Below are positions 61,701 to 64,000 of a DNA stretch of 64,000 nt, in pieces. The stretch spans positions 26,613,886 to 26,677,885 of the forward strand of contig NC_052143.2 in assembly GCF_016086655.4 (NCBI RefSeq). Reading direction: 5' to 3'. This DNA is from Lepeophtheirus salmonis. Its lineage: Eukaryota > Arthropoda > Copepoda > Siphonostomatoida > Caligidae. Both the position numbers and the translations under genes were made by a program. The notes under the pieces were generated by a model. That model worked only from the letters and a program-made list of their open reading frames with translations, was not told the origin of the DNA and searched no databases. Position 1 is the stretch's first letter, and every line of letters begins with the position of its first letter.

Positions 61701-64000
61701 AATGAGAACATAAAAAAAATATTCAGAAGATACTTCTATATACTACAAATACTAACAGAGCTGTGGTACTCGAGTCATTTTGTCATAGATTTGAACTCTT
61801 AGTATGATGAATCAGACTCACTCAGACAAGATATCATAAAGATACGAAGGCATGGTAACTTAGAGTATTCTCTCAATCTTTGAATAATTTGAACTTGAAA
61901 AAGATGGACTCGACAACAGCACAGTAAATTCAAATGAATAGTGTTTAATCAGAGCATAATGCAATAACGTCAAGTTCCTTCAACGGGATATTTTTATCCA
62001 TTTATCCCAAGTCTATATTGACTATTATTATACAAGAAAACGAAACTTGAAATTGAATTGGGCGTTATAATTCAATTTAAGCTTACCTGGATCTCTAAGA
62101 AAACTATGGAAACTACGTCCAGATGACGAACCCTTGCCAAACGGCCAATAAAATACATGTCACCTCTATGTATTTTGTTCCTCATGTGAGATACCAATGA
62201 TCTCCCCTATTTTGGTGTCTATGCTAAACACAAGATTTAGATTTTTTTTTGTCTAATTACGGAAAAAACAGCATGAAATTTTTGAAAAATGAGCATCTAA
62301 AATATCAAAATTGAGCAATCTGTATACAAAGAAAAAACAACTTATTAGGATAATTTAAATTCTTCATTGTTTTTTTTTAATATTTATTATAATTTTTGGA
62401 CAGATTTTGCTTTATTAAATCCGCAAATCAAGATTTCAGGAAAAAATTATTCCTTTAATTTTTAAATTGATCAGTATTGGTAGTTTTAAATATACTAAAA
62501 GACAGTTTAACGTCTAGGTTAGTAGTTGGAGCCAATTATATAGGTGACATCATAAGTAGTCATCTTAAATGGTCAGACCTCGTGATCATTATTTCGCTTA
62601 AATGGAACATTAAGATTTCACATTTTGGTGCAAAGGTATTTCTCCTTATTCGCAAGATTCAAAGAGGGATTACTCAACAGTAATTTTTTGTCAAATTTCT
62701 ACTTCCTTTCATTACTTGTTGTCAGAATCTGGCTTCTTCACATATCTGATTATTTAATCATAACCCTGATTGCATAATTTACATTGGTTTACCTGCAAAC
62801 ATAGATTTTTTTTTCTGTGGTTTTCTCGCCTAAAGAAAGACGATTTTTGCAGGTGGATTTTCCCTCCAAATATATCTTCAAAGTATCATCAAAGCTGTTG
62901 TGTAATCTAACTAAAATCCATTTTTTATACCAGTCTAATAAAATGAGCAATTTTCAGACAAAAAAGACCAAAATGAGCTACCCTACCCACCCAAAAAAGA
63001 TCGAAATGAGCAATTTTTTGAAAAATTGAGTTATTGCTCTCAAATCTTAACTCTATTTATCACTCATTAGTAACTTAGGTACATAAGTAGATTATTATTT
63101 ACTTTTAAAAGTTATTTTTAACTAAAATTATATTGCTATAAATTACTCGAGAGTATTTAAATACCCGGTTTCATTTGAGTCCGAAGTTCTACTCTATCAA
63201 GAAAAAAATCCATAACCCAACCATAGTATCTTACTCAACTTTCACTGACAAAAAGATACAATTCATATCCTTTCACTAGTTCTAACCTAGGAATTTTATC
63301 TTTAAAAAACACTTCTGGGTAATTTTTTTGATAGCTTTATTCGTTCTTCTTAGAGACTTTTGTATTTATCTGAATATTCTACTTACGTAGACTTCTTCAT
63401 TTAATTCATAAATATTTCCAAAATTTTCTACACAGCTTCTGAATCAAATATACTATGGTCTTCTTTATTAATAAGAATTACATCTGAAAATATTAATACC
63501 CTTTCCAGTAACCAACCTCATGGGATCATAACCTAGAACATCAACATTTTTATTATCTGGCTATTCTGCAATATCTACTTCTTTTTGAAGATCTAATATT
63601 CGTGGAATAGTGATTTATTTCATTGACTACTTCAGGTAGAATACACAGCTCCAAATCGAATTGGTATACCAAACTTGGACATAACGTTCATTATTTCACT
63701 ATTTAGAAATACTTTTAAAGTTGTCAACCCCTGACACAACTTCTGTCAAGTCATCTTCAATAGTTTATTTTATTATCTTCTGGAGTTATTCCCTTTAAAT
63801 CAGTTCATTTTTTTAAATTATATCTAGTACAATTCTATTCTTAATTTTTTTCAATTTGTTTCCTGCTGTGTGACCACTCCTTTTGTATGAACCTGGATCA
63901 TAAGACTTCACAATTCTGCAAATTGTATAATTTTTTAATCAAAATGGCCAATTTTCGATAAAAGTTTTTCAATAGGTTAGATTCAATATTTGCTTTTATG
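61700..64000. other. AT-rich DNA, no supported gene
   Basis: Open frames at 62477-62683 and 62817-63029 have no motif. The minus strand of 63850-63960 reads SYDPGSYKRSGHTAGNKLKK, which vaguely resembles a transposase helix-turn-helix linker, but this was too weak to call. Confidence 0.35.

Noticed and set aside
63560..64000. Possible transposase helix-turn-helix on the minus strand (SYDPGSYKRSGHTAG)
   Set aside because: Only one short segment is suggestive, with stops on both sides.
1..64000. CRISPR arrays, bacterial operons, phage or viral genes
   Set aside because: No regularly spaced direct repeats with unique spacers and no prokaryotic gene organisation; introns and the repeat landscape are eukaryotic.

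Overview
The window is nuclear DNA of an animal. It is very AT-rich, both recognisable genes have GT-AG introns, and most of the rest is decayed transposons. Many mariner copies, hAT, MULE and P-like elements, and strong A+T bias point to an arthropod. A caligid copepod (salmon-louse type) is my best guess, from overall resemblance only; no search was run. No operon, CRISPR array, rRNA or convincing tRNA gene was seen.

Two host genes are supported. On the minus strand, from 22943 down to 5178, is an LNX-type (Ligand of Numb-protein X) E3 ubiquitin ligase. It has a RING finger, two TRAF-type zinc fingers, PDZ1, PDZ2 and the first part of PDZ3 in six exons with compatible splice phases. The rest of PDZ3 and any PDZ4 are not found and probably lie beyond the left edge. 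On the plus strand, 25724-27019, is a complete three-exon gene for mitochondrial pyruvate dehydrogenase E1 alpha (386 aa). The two genes are divergent, with starts about 2.8 kb apart.

The remainder is a transposon landscape. From left to right: a decayed mariner (1-880); an unassigned interspersed family with many copies (called Z here); an unassigned coding-like family (called R here; 2762, 24.7 kb, 37.4 kb, 55.4 kb); hAT, mariner, fold-back and MITE insertions inside the LNX introns; an inverted repeat bracketing 1.5 kb just upstream of the PDHA start; a MULE with about 205-bp inverted ends (30695-32598); an element with about 400-bp inverted ends and a transposase-like reading frame I cannot assign (34279-36444); a mariner remnant (36480-37020); a P-element-like transposon with very long inverted arms (38040-41900); several minisatellites; an unassigned decayed ORF cluster (49584-50537); another mariner (51240-52140); and a hAT split by a mariner inserted on the opposite strand (59420-61430).

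No integrated multi-gene system was found. The best candidates for something undescribed are the unassigned long-inverted-repeat transposon at 34.3-36.4 kb, the dispersed R coding family, and the inverted-repeat unit that abuts the PDHA promoter. Boundaries of repeats were read by eye and are approximate unless target-site duplications are given.
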